From: JAYPHU01 sp964611435
Lineage (GTDB): Bacteria; Pseudomonadota; Alphaproteobacteria; Rhodospirillales; UBA2165
Length of the DNA stretch: 64,000 nt
Direction of reading: 5' to 3'
Assembly (NCBI GenBank): GCA_964611435.1
Contig: CAZSXT010000021.1
Span: forward strand, 1-64,000
The notes under the pieces: model-generated
Told to the model about the DNA's origin: nothing
What the model saw: only the letters and a program-made list of their open reading frames with translations
Databases searched by the model: none
Part shown: one piece after another, positions 34,102 through 42,566 of the stretch
How the letters are laid out: every line of letters starts with the position of its first letter
Position numbering within the stretch: the first letter of the stretch is position 1
Made by a program: the position numbers and the translations under genes

Positions 34102-35355
34102 TTACTGCGCCGGTTGCGGAAGCGGTTCGCCCTTGGGGTGAATTTTGATCGGCAGGTGGATCAGCGCGGAGATAATCCCCAGCGCAATGGCGATCTGCCA
34201 AACGAGATCGTAGGAACCAGTTGTGTCAAACAGCCATCCGCCGAGATACAGTGAGGTAAAAGAGCCTAATTGATGGCTGGCGAAAACGATACCGGCCAAG
34301 GTGGCCAGATAGCGGATTCCGAACATTTGGCCCACCAACCCGTTGGTCAGCGGCACCGTGGCCAGCCAAAGGAAGCCAAGGCAAAAAGAGAAAACAAGTG
34401 TAGATGCCGGTGACAGCGGGACAATGATGAATCCGGCGATTACGACGGATCGCAAGGTGTACAGGATGCTCAGCAGATACTTCTTACTGTATTTGTCGCC
34501 GAGCCAGCCAAAGATCAGCGTCCCAGCCAAATTTGTCACGCCGATGGTACTGATCGCGGCCCCGGGCAACCAACCCGGCATTTCCTGGGTAATTAGATAA
34601 TTGGGCAAGTGGCCCATCACGAACATCACATGAAAACCGCACACGTAGAAACCAGAGATCAACAACAGGTATCCGGAATGTTTCCGCGCCTTGTTCAGCG
34701 CGTCGTAGAGGGATTGAGCCGCTGCCGTCCCCGCCGACGTGTCTGTGGCCTTTCCACGTAGTGCAAAGGCCAGTGGAACAATTAAACCCAGCATGACTGC
34801 AAGAATGATCAGCGCATCAACGTAACCGAACGTGTTGATCGTAAACTGATTCAAGGGGGCGATCAGAATTTGACCCGCTGTTCCCATGGAGCTGGCTATA
34901 CCAAAATACAGCGTCCGCCGTTCTTCCGGCACATGTCGGGCGACAACCGACAGCATCACCGCCCAGGTTGAACCGGATCCCGAGATGCCTAGGACAATCC
35001 CGGTGCTGACATGCAGTCCCCACATTGAGTCGGCGTTTGCCAACATCAGAAGCCCCAAAACTTGGAAGATCCCCGCCGTGGCTATCACCCGACCGGAACC
35101 GTAACGATCGGACAGTGCGCCGATAAATGGCTGGGACAAGCCCCAGAGCAAGTTTTGAATGGCAAGGGACAGGGAAAAGACGGTAAAGCCCAATCCGAAC
35201 GCTTCGTTGATCGGCGATTGAAATAAGCCAAAGCTCTGGCGCATTCCCATGGAGAGAACGAGCACCAGACTGGCGCATATGAGAACAATCAGGCCTTTTT
35301 TGGAAAGCACGGGCGTTCCTTTCGATTTGATAGAGCCGGAGAGTCTACTCGCCAC
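34102..35355 (-). CDS. MFS transporter of the oxalate/monocarboxylate (OFA/MCT) type
   Basis: 417 residues with twelve membrane spans. Family-like features are an N-terminal segment SMGMRQSFGLFQSPINEAFG, GALSDRYGSGRV in loop 2-3 and GWLGDKYSKKYLL in loop 8-9. Such carriers exchange small carboxylates. Its place next to scoAB could suggest keto-acid uptake, but it is on the opposite strand. The first 18 residues are polar and the start may be internal. Confidence 0.8.
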   Translation of the reverse strand: MASRLSGSIKSKGTPVLSKKGLIVLICASLVLVLSMGMRQSFGLFQSPINEAFGLGFTVFSLSLAIQNLLWGLSQPFIGALSDRYGSGRVIATAGIFQVLGLLMLANADSMWGLHVSTGIVLGISGSGSTWAVMLSVVARHVPEERRTLYFGIASSMGTAGQILIAPLNQFTINTFGYVDALIILAVMLGLIVPLAFALRGKATDTSAGTAAAQSLYDALNKARKHSGYLLLISGFYVCGFHVMFVMGHLPNYLITQEMPGWLPGAAISTIGVTNLAGTLIFGWLGDKYSKKYLLSILYTLRSVVIAGFIIVPLSPASTLVFSFCLGFLWLATVPLTNGLVGQMFGIRYLATLAGIVFASHQLGSFTSLYLGGWLFDTTGSYDLVWQIAIALGIISALIHLPIKIHPKGEPLPQPAQ

Positions 35356-35488
35356 TCAAACGGCCCCCGGACGCCGTTCCGTTAACTATCGAATATAGAG
35401 CAAACGGCAAAAACACAATCCAAAACGGCTTTATCCCCTATGGCCCATCCTGTAGCATCCGCCTAAAGGTCGAATGGGAGGACATTAT

Positions 35489-36196
35489 ATGAACAAGGTT
35501 TATGAAGACGCGGCCCACGCGTTGGAGGGGACCCTGAAAGACGGCATGATGATCATGGCCGGCGGTTTCGGTCTCTGCGGCATTCCGGAGCACTTGATCC
35601 TGGCGATTAAGAATTCCGGGGTGAAAAATCTCACGGTCGTTTCCAACAATGCGGGCGTCGACGGCGCCGGGCTGGGCCTGTTGCTGGAAACGCGCCAGAT
35701 CAAGAAAATGATCTCCTCCTATGTGGGGGAAAACAAGACCTTCGAGAAGCAGTACTTGGACGGCGATTTGGAGCTGGAATTCAATCCTCAAGGCACCCTG
35801 GCTGAGCGCATTCGCGCCGGCGGCGCGGGCATCCCGGCGTTCTACACCAAGACCGGTTACGGCACGCAAATCGCCCACGGTAAGGAAACGCGGGAATTCG
35901 ACGGCGAACACTATGTAATGGAGACCGGCCTTGTCGCCGATCTTGCCATCATTAAAGCGGACATCGGTGACACGGAGGGCAATTTGATCTTTCGAAAAAC
36001 CGCCCGGAACTTTAACGCCATCATGGCGACCGCCAGTAAAATGACCATTGCCGAGGTCGAGAAACTGGTTGAGCCGGGTGACCTTGATCCGGATCACATC
36101 CATACGCCCGGCATCTTCGTTCAGCGCATTCTCAAGGGCGAGAACTTCGAAAAACGGATCGAACAGTTGACGACCCGGTCCCGGGACGCGGCGTAG
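35489..36196 (+). CDS. scoA: 3-oxoacid CoA-transferase, subunit A
   Basis: 235 residues from MNKVYEDAAHALEGTLKDG with ribosome site GGGAGG. Motifs: IMAGGFGLCGIPEHLI, VSNNAGVDGAGLGLLL, YVGENKTFE, GELELEFNPQGTLAERIRAG-type in the form GDLELEFNPQGTLAERIRAG, and FYTKTGYGT. It exchanges CoA between succinyl-CoA and acetoacetate in ketone-body use. Subunit B follows 13 bases later. Confidence 0.93.
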   Translation: MNKVYEDAAHALEGTLKDGMMIMAGGFGLCGIPEHLILAIKNSGVKNLTVVSNNAGVDGAGLGLLLETRQIKKMISSYVGENKTFEKQYLDGDLELEFNPQGTLAERIRAGGAGIPAFYTKTGYGTQIAHGKETREFDGEHYVMETGLVADLAIIKADIGDTEGNLIFRKTARNFNAIMATASKMTIAEVEKLVEPGDLDPDHIHTPGIFVQRILKGENFEKRIEQLTTRSRDAA

Positions 36197-36209
36197 GGGG
36201 AGACAAAAC

Positions 36210-36860
36210 ATGGCTTGGGACAGAAACCAAATGGCGGCCCGCGCGGCGCAGGAACTGCAGGACGGGTTTTATGTAAATCTGGGGATCGGCATTCCGACCC
36301 TGGTGTCCAACTTTATTCCAGACGGCATCACCGTGTCGCTGCAAAGCGAAAACGGCATGCTCGGGATCGGTCCGTTCCCCTACGAGGGCGACGAGGATCC
36401 GGACCTGATCAACGCCGGCAAACAGACCGTGACCGAACTGCCGCAGACATCCTATTTCGACAGCGCCGCCAGTTTCGGCATGATCCGGGGCGGTCATATC
36501 AATCTGGCCATTCTGGGCGCCATGCAGGTGGCGGAGAACGGCGATCTGGCCAACTGGATGATCCCCGGCAAGCTGGTCAAAGGCATGGGCGGCGCCATGG
36601 ACCTGGTCGCCGGTGTGCAAAAGGTGGTGGTGATCATGGATCAGAACGCCAAGGACGGCAGCCCGAAATTCCTGAAGGAATGTAATCTGCCGCTCACGGG
36701 CACCCAGGTGGTCGACATGCTGATCACCGATCTTGGTGTCTATGAAATCGACCGCAAGGCCGGCAAGTCCACCCTGATCGAATTGGCTGAGGACGTCACC
36801 GTTCACGAAGTCCGGCAAAAAACCGAAGCCAACTTCGACGTAGCGCCAGGGTTGGGGTAG
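36210..36860 (+). CDS. scoB: 3-oxoacid CoA-transferase, subunit B
   Basis: 216 residues. The catalytic glutamate Glu47 lies in LQSENGMLGIG, with YVNLGIGIPTLVSNF before it and RGGHINLAILGAMQV, MGGAMDLVAGVQKVVVIMDQ after it. Together with subunit A it forms the active transferase for acetoacetate activation. REP-like hairpins follow downstream. Confidence 0.93.
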   Translation: MAWDRNQMAARAAQELQDGFYVNLGIGIPTLVSNFIPDGITVSLQSENGMLGIGPFPYEGDEDPDLINAGKQTVTELPQTSYFDSAASFGMIRGGHINLAILGAMQVAENGDLANWMIPGKLVKGMGGAMDLVAGVQKVVVIMDQNAKDGSPKFLKECNLPLTGTQVVDMLITDLGVYEIDRKAGKSTLIELAEDVTVHEVRQKTEANFDVAPGLG

Positions 36861-36925
36861 GCAATTTTATAATTAGTCATCCACGGGCCCGCGGAAAAAT
36901 ACTTCCCCAGTTTATTTATGCGTCG

Positions 36926-37020
36926 CCCCCGATTTGGACCCAATATCAATTGGGGTCAAGTCTCGGGGGTCCATGGGCATGGATTGCATGGTTCCCCGAC
37001 AACTGCTGCGCAGGTCGGGG
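36926..37020. repeat. REP-like palindromic elements
   Basis: Two hairpins occur in the 236-base interval after scoB: 36926-36969 (CCCCCGA / TCGGGGG arms with an inner TTGGACCC / GGGGTCAA pairing) and 36994-37020 (CCCCGAC / GTCGGGG). The flanking words TCATCCACGGGCC (near 36874) and GGGGATGACGC recur at 38.04-38.15 kb, so this is probably a dispersed repeat family. Confidence 0.6.
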
Positions 37021-37096
37021 ATGACGCTTCACGAAGGGCAGGGCTGACCCCCCACAATTGTCTTTTGCTCCGCCGCGCCCTCCCGTATGAGGGGGG

Positions 37097-38029
37097 ATGA
37101 TCTCGGCGTTCAAAACCAAATGGGCGGCCTTGCCCGGCGTGGTGCAAGGTGCGGTGTGGATGTTGCTCGGCGGGGCCGCGTTCGCCGGCCTTAGCGTCAC
37201 CATTCGTTTGGCTACCCAAGACGTCCCGACCCTGGAAGTGGTCTTCTTCCGCAACTTCATCAATTTGCTCATCATGCTGCCGTGGCTGATGAAAATCGGC
37301 TGGTCGGCGCTCAAGACCGAGCGATTTGGCATGCATGTTATGCGCTCAACCAACGGGCTGATCTCCATGTTCTTTTGGTTCACCGCCGTTTCGATCCTGC
37401 CTTTGGCCGAGGCCACGTCCCTGGGCTTTACCGCGCCCTTGTTCGCCACATTGGGCGCGGCGTTGATCTTGCGCGAAGATGTGCGGGCGCGGCGCTGGAT
37501 TGCCATGCTGATCGGGTTCGCCGGTACATTGATTATCCTCCGGCCGGGCCTGCAGGTGGTTTCGCCGGGCGCGCTGGCGATGCTGGCGGGCGCGGTGTTT
37601 GTCGCCGTTTCCATGCTCTGCGTTAAGTCTCTCAGCCGCACCGAATCGCCGAATTCCATGGTGCTTTATATGGCGATCCTGACGACGCCGGTCTCCGCCA
37701 TACCGCTACTATGGGTCTGGGAAATGCCGCAGGGCATCAGCTGGCTGTGGCTGTTCGGGGTCGGGCTCACCGGCACCTGCGGGCATTTGTGTTTCAACCG
37801 GGCCATGGCGGCGGCCGATGCGTCTGCTGTTTTGCCCTACGAATATGGGCGGTTGGTGTTCGTCGCCATTATCGCCTATTTCCTGTTCAGCGAAGTGCCC
37901 GACATCTGGACCTGGATCGGCAGCTTCGTGATTTTCGCCGCCGGAGTCTACATTGCCAACCGGGAAGCGGCGGCCGCCCGCGAAGCGCGCCGCACCGAGA
38001 GGGCCGCCAGTGAGACCGTGATGAGTTGA
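37097..38029 (+). CDS. DMT-superfamily (EamA) transporter
   Basis: 310 residues with ten hydrophobic spans arranged as two EamA repeats (about 15-145 and 160-295). The repeat features TSLGFTAPLFATLGAAL and AADASAVLPYEYGRLVFVAI are typical of DMT exporters in which the last helix of each repeat carries a conserved proline. The substrate is unknown. It is flanked on both sides by palindromic repeats and appears to stand alone. Confidence 0.85.
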   Translation: MISAFKTKWAALPGVVQGAVWMLLGGAAFAGLSVTIRLATQDVPTLEVVFFRNFINLLIMLPWLMKIGWSALKTERFGMHVMRSTNGLISMFFWFTAVSILPLAEATSLGFTAPLFATLGAALILREDVRARRWIAMLIGFAGTLIILRPGLQVVSPGALAMLAGAVFVAVSMLCVKSLSRTESPNSMVLYMAILTTPVSAIPLLWVWEMPQGISWLWLFGVGLTGTCGHLCFNRAMAAADASAVLPYEYGRLVFVAIIAYFLFSEVPDIWTWIGSFVIFAAGVYIANREAAAAREARRTERAASETVMS

Positions 38030-38045
38030 GGGTATTAGGTCGTCG

Positions 38046-38150
38046 TCCACGGGCCTGACCCGTGGATCCATCTTAAAGGTGGATACGCGGATCACGGCCT
38101 ATCGGCCAGTCCGCGCATGACGATGATAAAAGGCGGGCCCGGGGATGACG
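38046..38150. repeat. REP-like palindromic element
   Basis: It begins with TCCACGGG-CCTGA-CCCGTGGA (38046-38066), contains CGGCC / GGCCG pairings near 38094-38106 and ends with GGCGGGCCCGGGGATGACGC. The ends match words in the element at 36.87-37.03 kb. It lies between two convergent genes. Confidence 0.6.
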
Positions 38151-38184
38151 CATTGGGGTAGTGGTAAATAGGCAAGGAAAAACC

Positions 38185-38769
38185 CTAAACCAACCCCCGC
38201 ACCCGCTCCCGTAACACCGGCAGCAGGTCCGCCTCGAACCAGGGATTTTTCTTTTGCCAGGCGGTGGTCCGCCAGGACGGATGGGGCGTCGGCAACGTAT
38301 TCGGCAAATAGTCCCGCCAGCGCGCCACCGTTGCCGTCAGGGTCTTTTCCTTGTTGCCGCCGAGGTAATAGTCCTGGGCGTACATGCCGACCAATAGGGT
38401 GAGCTCCAACTTCGGCAGGTGCGTCATCAACTGATCGTGCCACGCGGGCGCGCACTCGGGTCGGGGCGGCTTGTCGCCGCCGCGTTCGAACCGGCCGGGA
38501 TAACAGAACCCCATGGGTATAATGGCGATACGGGATGGGTCATAGAAGGTCTCCCGGTCTACGGCCATCCAGTCACGGAGCCGGTCGCCGGACGCATCAT
38601 TCCAGGGAATGCCGGTCTCGTGCACCTTGGTGCCGGGGGCCTGGCCGATGATCAGAATGCGCGCGGCGGGGCTGAGGCTCACGGTTGGCCGCGGGCCCAA
38701 GGGCAGATGATCCGCACACAACGTGCAGGCGCGAACCTCGCCGAGCAAAACATCCAGGGATTTAGACAT
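38185..38769 (-). CDS. Uracil-DNA glycosylase superfamily protein
   Basis: 194 residues. The motifs ILIIGQAPGTKVHETGIPWN (motif A) and TLPTPHPSWR (motif B with His) are those of the UDG superfamily. A cysteine pair CTLCADH near residue 15 could be part of an iron-sulphur site, but not all four ligands are evident. The exact subfamily is unclear; it may act on uracil or other damaged bases. It is divergent from the frameshifted phosphatase with 40 bases between. Confidence 0.8.
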   Translation of the reverse strand: MSKSLDVLLGEVRACTLCADHLPLGPRPTVSLSPAARILIIGQAPGTKVHETGIPWNDASGDRLRDWMAVDRETFYDPSRIAIIPMGFCYPGRFERGGDKPPRPECAPAWHDQLMTHLPKLELTLLVGMYAQDYYLGGNKEKTLTATVARWRDYLPNTLPTPHPSWRTTAWQKKNPWFEADLLPVLRERVRGLV

Positions 38770-38809
38770 GGTGGATTTCCTGGTAAGAGAGGCTATCTCG
38801 GAGGTCAAT

Positions 38810-39312
38810 GTGGTCAAGGTCCTTTTCGTTTGTTCCGGCAATATCTGCCGCTCCCCACCGCCCAGGGCGTGATGCAACACCTGGTGGCGGCGGCCGGCCT
38901 GGCCGACGACGTTCTGGTGGATTCCGCCGGCACCGGCGGCTGGCACGTGGGGGAGGCGCCGGACCCAAGATCTCAGCTGACCGCGCTCGATCACGGCATC
39001 GACCTCAGCCACCAGCAGGCGCGCAAACTCACCCGGGACGATTTCACGGAATTTGACTACCTGATCGCGATGGACAGTTCGCACCGGGACAGGATGAGGC
39101 AGATTTGCCCACCGGAAAATCAGGGTCGGATATCCCTGATGCTGGATCATGCGTCCAAGGGCGCGGGTGGCGACGTGCCCGACCCTTATTACGGCGGCGA
39201 TGACGGTTTCGAATTGGTCTTCGCGATGGTCGAAGACGCCTGCCGGGGACTATTGAGCAAAGTTATCCGGGATCATTTTCCGGGCCGGACGATATCGGGC
39301 CCGGCCGGCTGA
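38810..39312 (+). pseudogene. Low-molecular-weight protein tyrosine phosphatase, frameshifted
   Basis: From the GTG at 38810 (ribosome site GGAGGT) the frame reads VKVLFVCSGNICRS, the P-loop CX5R of LMW phosphatases, then stops. The next frame continues without a break in homology as PTAQGVMQHLVAAAGLADD and on to DPYYGGDDGFELVF. The break is at the C-rich run 38852-38859 (CTCCCCACC), where one base seems missing. With one extra base the protein would be about 168 residues with Cys, Arg and Asp intact. This is either a recent null mutation or a sequencing error. Confidence 0.85.
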
Positions 39313-39926
39313 CTGTGCACGTCTGCCATCCCGGCGGCGGCAATATCGGGGGTGTCAAACAAGCCATCGTCAAATTCGTCGGCTGAGCCATAGGCCAAGG
39401 GATAGACGCCGACGGGTTCGTAGTGAGAGCCGCCATGACCAAGCCGGCTGCGGAACAAGGTGATTTCCCCAACGTGAAATGGATCGCTGTGAAACCCGCC
39501 ATATTGTTCCAGATAAGGCCGGACCGCCTCGGTGGTCAGCCGGCGGCTGCGCGCCAGGGTAACGTGCGGTGTGAACTTGCGCCGCTCTCCGTTGCCGACG
39601 ATCCGGCTGAGCGATTGTTCAACTTTGCTTTGCACATGTAGGATCGCCGGGCCGGTTTCCACGCCAGCCCAGACCGAGCGGACCTTGTTGCGGGATTGAA
39701 AGCAGCCGACGCCTGTCAGGCGCAGCTCAAACGCTGGCGCATCAATGGCGGCTAGGGCGTCGTCGATATCTTCCGCCGTGCCGGTATCCACTTCGCCCAG
39801 AAACTTTAGCGTAATGTGCATGTTCTCCGGCGCGACCCAGCGGACATCGGGAAGGCCCGATGACAGGTGGCTCAATTGTTCGGAAAGGTCGCCGGGAATG
39901 GCGATTCCCGCAAATAAGCGATGCAT
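39273..39926 (-). CDS. thpR: RNA 2',3'-cyclic phosphodiesterase ThpR
   Basis: 217 residues of the 2H phosphoesterase family. Two HxT motifs are present, MHITLKFLGE (about 42-51) and TPHVTLARS (about 139-147). It opens 2',3'-cyclic phosphates in RNA ends. The C-terminal 40 residues beyond the fold are less regular and overlap by 40 bases the end of the convergent phosphatase gene. Confidence 0.9.
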   Translation of the reverse strand: MHRLFAGIAIPGDLSEQLSHLSSGLPDVRWVAPENMHITLKFLGEVDTGTAEDIDDALAAIDAPAFELRLTGVGCFQSRNKVRSVWAGVETGPAILHVQSKVEQSLSRIVGNGERRKFTPHVTLARSRRLTTEAVRPYLEQYGGFHSDPFHVGEITLFRSRLGHGGSHYEPVGVYPLAYGSADEFDDGLFDTPDIAAAGMADVHSQPAGPDIVRPGK

Positions 39927-40000
39927 GGTACAAACCTCTGCCGTGGTCCCCTACTATATCCTGAATCCCGATCAGCCGGAACCACTATATCTGTCAAATA

Positions 40001-41116
40001 TTACAGAAATAAGGTGAGGATGCCCGTGTAGGAATATAACCGGCTGTTGGAAATCTCCCCATTGGCGTACATGCCGATCAGGGGAATGTCGCCGATGATG
40101 TCTTGCAGCAGGGCGGTTTCTGCGTTTTGCGCACCAAACATATGGGGCCCGCGGGCAATGCAGGAGATATAGAGCGCGGCCTTGGCCTGACCGCCGGCCC
40201 GCTTGATGAGCGCCTCGACGGTTTGGGTAAGGTCGGCCTTCGCTGCATCTTCGTCCCGGCAGACGAACATGACTTTGTCGCCGGCCTCCGTCGGCATGCC
40301 GATAGCGACGATGCCCCGCTCCTCGTCGACGCCGATCAGGTTGCGGACCACGAAGTCGCCGGTGTCCGAGCCGGAGATCGGGAAGGCGGCGTGAATATAT
40401 CCGCCGAGATTACGGAGGTTGGCGGCCAGCTCTTCGCCCAAATCCTCTTTCAGTACCTCCAGCGCCGGCCGGTCATCCAGCTCGATGATGAAATTGTCCA
40501 TGGCCTCGGTCACCGTGTGGGTGTCGCCGATGGGCATGCAGCCCTGACTGAGCGAGGTCATGACCCCGACCTCGGGTCCGAAGATCACGCCGGAGATGCC
40601 GCCGCCTGTCAGCGTTCCGGCAATGTGATGCTTCGCCGTCCTGCTGGCGGTCAGGCCGCCGACGACAAAGCCGTCGGTTACGTTGGCCATCTTATCGACC
40701 AGACCTAAAATATCCGGATTGGCTGAATCCGCGTGGGCCAGCACAAAGGGCAGTCCCGCCATGCCATAAGGATCGTCATCCTGGTTCCTGGGCGCGCGTT
40801 GGTCGGAACTGGTGAACAGCGAAAAACTATCCGCTGGCAGTTCGGCCGTCATGACAGCGACAGCAGGTTCATCGAAATATTCCTCGCCCGGTTGGCCCGG
40901 TGACGCGGCGCAAATGCCAAGTCCGACGCTGCCGGCCCAGTTCTCGACACCGGTGGCGCCTTTCAAGTGGCTGACGATATTATCCAGCTCTCCACCCATC
41001 GGCTCGGTCGTATAGATCAGGCCGAAATTGGCGCCGTTGGGTTCGCCGAGGGTGTCGGCCAATCCTTCTGCCGCCCCTCGCCAATCAGGTGCGCTGATAA
41101 ACGCAGACTTGAACAT
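40001..41116 (-). CDS. FIST-domain sensory protein
   Basis: 371 residues. The FIST N-domain (about 25-190) has FGLIYTTEP and the Gly-rich FVVGGLTASR; the FIST-C domain (about 215-350) has FPISGSDTGDFVVRNLIGVD and ends with the family-like IPLIGMYANGEISN. FIST modules bind small ligands, probably amino acids, and often sit with signalling domains, but here the protein is FIST only. A ligand and partner are not known. Confidence 0.85.
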   Translation of the reverse strand: MFKSAFISAPDWRGAAEGLADTLGEPNGANFGLIYTTEPMGGELDNIVSHLKGATGVENWAGSVGLGICAASPGQPGEEYFDEPAVAVMTAELPADSFSLFTSSDQRAPRNQDDDPYGMAGLPFVLAHADSANPDILGLVDKMANVTDGFVVGGLTASRTAKHHIAGTLTGGGISGVIFGPEVGVMTSLSQGCMPIGDTHTVTEAMDNFIIELDDRPALEVLKEDLGEELAANLRNLGGYIHAAFPISGSDTGDFVVRNLIGVDEERGIVAIGMPTEAGDKVMFVCRDEDAAKADLTQTVEALIKRAGGQAKAALYISCIARGPHMFGAQNAETALLQDIIGDIPLIGMYANGEISNSRLYSYTGILTLFL

Positions 41117-41149
41117 CTGTTTTCGGTCCTTACAGCAAATACATCGGAA

Positions 41150-41827
41150 TTATTTCTTAACGTCGCCGATCAGTTTTTCGACCGCCGGCAAGATGCGCCG
41201 GACTATTTCCGCCACGCCCGCCGCATTGGGATGAATGCCATCCTTCTGATTCAAGTTGGCATTGGCGGCCACACCTTCCAGGAAAAACTTGTACAGAGGC
41301 ACATTATGTTTCTTGGCGAGCGCCGGATAAATGCGGGCAAATTCCGCCCCGTAGCCCTTGCCCAGGTTGGGCGGGGCCAGCATGCCAGCCAATAAAACCT
41401 TGATCTTCGCGGCTTTCAACCGGGTCAGGATCGCATCCAGGTTGGCGCGTGTCTCCGCCGGGTCCAAGCCTCTGAGCCCGTCATTTGCGCCCAGTTCCAA
41501 GATGACCGCCTCCGGCCTGTCGGCCAGGGCCCAGCCGACCCGGGCCTTGCCGCCGGCGGAGGTATCGCCGGATACCCCGGCGTTAATCATATGGATGGCA
41601 TGCCCCTTTTTTCTAAGGGCGGCGGCCAGTTGTTCCGTAAACGATTCGTGCTTTTCGAGCCCGTAGCCGGCGGCAAGACTGTCGCCCAGCACCATCAGGC
41701 GGACCGGATTGCCGGAATTTCCGTGGGCGGCCGTTATACATAACATTGACGCGAGCAGCACAGCCGGGATCAAGCGTTTCGGCCGCCAATCCTTTACGCG
41801 CGAGACAAGAATGCTATGTAAGAGCAT
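41150..41827 (-). CDS. tesA: SGNH/GDSL esterase TesA
   Basis: 225 residues with a signal peptide (about 1-36). The GDSL block reads LMVLGDSLAAGYGL, block III LELGANDGLRG and block V DGIHPNAAG, which supply Ser, Gly/Asn and Asp-His of the catalytic set. The enzyme is a periplasmic lysophospholipase/thioesterase. It is divergent from ybbA-ybbP, the same arrangement as in enterobacteria, which supports the name. Confidence 0.9.
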   Translation of the reverse strand: MLLHSILVSRVKDWRPKRLIPAVLLASMLCITAAHGNSGNPVRLMVLGDSLAAGYGLEKHESFTEQLAAALRKKGHAIHMINAGVSGDTSAGGKARVGWALADRPEAVILELGANDGLRGLDPAETRANLDAILTRLKAAKIKVLLAGMLAPPNLGKGYGAEFARIYPALAKKHNVPLYKFFLEGVAANANLNQKDGIHPNAAGVAEIVRRILPAVEKLIGDVKK

Positions 41828-41850
41828 GACTAAGACTATTTGTGAGACCT

Positions 41851-42564
41851 ATGACTGATATATCCGGTGCGCCCGCCAGCGCAATTGTTCTAAACAACCT
41901 TCAACTGACACTGACAAGCGGCGCGGGTGCGGTCAACATCCTGCGGGGGATTGATCTCGACGTGCCGGCCGGCCAAGCGGTTGGTGTCGTCGGCCCGTCG
42001 GGCGGCGGTAAATCAACCATGATGATGGTCGTGGCGGGCTTGGAGCGCGCCAGTTCAGGCATCGTGCGGACGGCGGGGGCCGACCTCACCCAGATGGGCG
42101 AGGATGAACTGGCGCTGTTTCGCCGGGACAATGTCGGCATCGTGTTCCAGGACTTTCATTTGATCCCGACGATGACGGCGCTTGAAAATGTCGCGATCCC
42201 GTTGGAGTTTGCCGACAAAGGCAATCACGCGTTCGCGCGTGCAGAGGCGCAATTGGAGGCGGTTGGGCTGGGCCACCGGCTCACCCACTATCCAGGGCAA
42301 CTGTCTGGCGGCGAACAGCAGCGGGTCGCGCTGGCCCGCGCCTTCGCCGCCGAGCCGAAAATACTTTTGGCGGACGAGCCCACCGGCAATCTCGACGGCG
42401 AGACCGGCAAGATCATCATGGATCTGTTATTCGACTTGCATGACCGGGCCGGGACAACCTTGTTGCTGATCAGCCATGACCCGGCGCTGGCGGAGCGTTG
42501 CGACCGGGTGGTGACCTTGGCCGACGGCAAAATTATCGAAGACCGGCAGGCGGGCGGCGCCTAG
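41851..42564 (+). CDS. ybbA: ABC transporter ATP-binding protein (YbbA/LolD type)
   Basis: 237 residues from the ATG at 41851; a GTG nine bases upstream is also possible. Walker A GPSGGGKST, signature LSGGEQQRVALARAFA, Walker B ILLADEPTGNLD and the H-loop ISHDPALA are intact. The type pairs with FtsX-like permeases of the MacB/LolCDE group. The permease gene follows 2 bases after the stop. Confidence 0.92.
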   Translation: MTDISGAPASAIVLNNLQLTLTSGAGAVNILRGIDLDVPAGQAVGVVGPSGGGKSTMMMVVAGLERASSGIVRTAGADLTQMGEDELALFRRDNVGIVFQDFHLIPTMTALENVAIPLEFADKGNHAFARAEAQLEAVGLGHRLTHYPGQLSGGEQQRVALARAFAAEPKILLADEPTGNLDGETGKIIMDLLFDLHDRAGTTLLLISHDPALAERCDRVVTLADGKIIEDRQAGGA

Positions 42565-42566
42565 AA

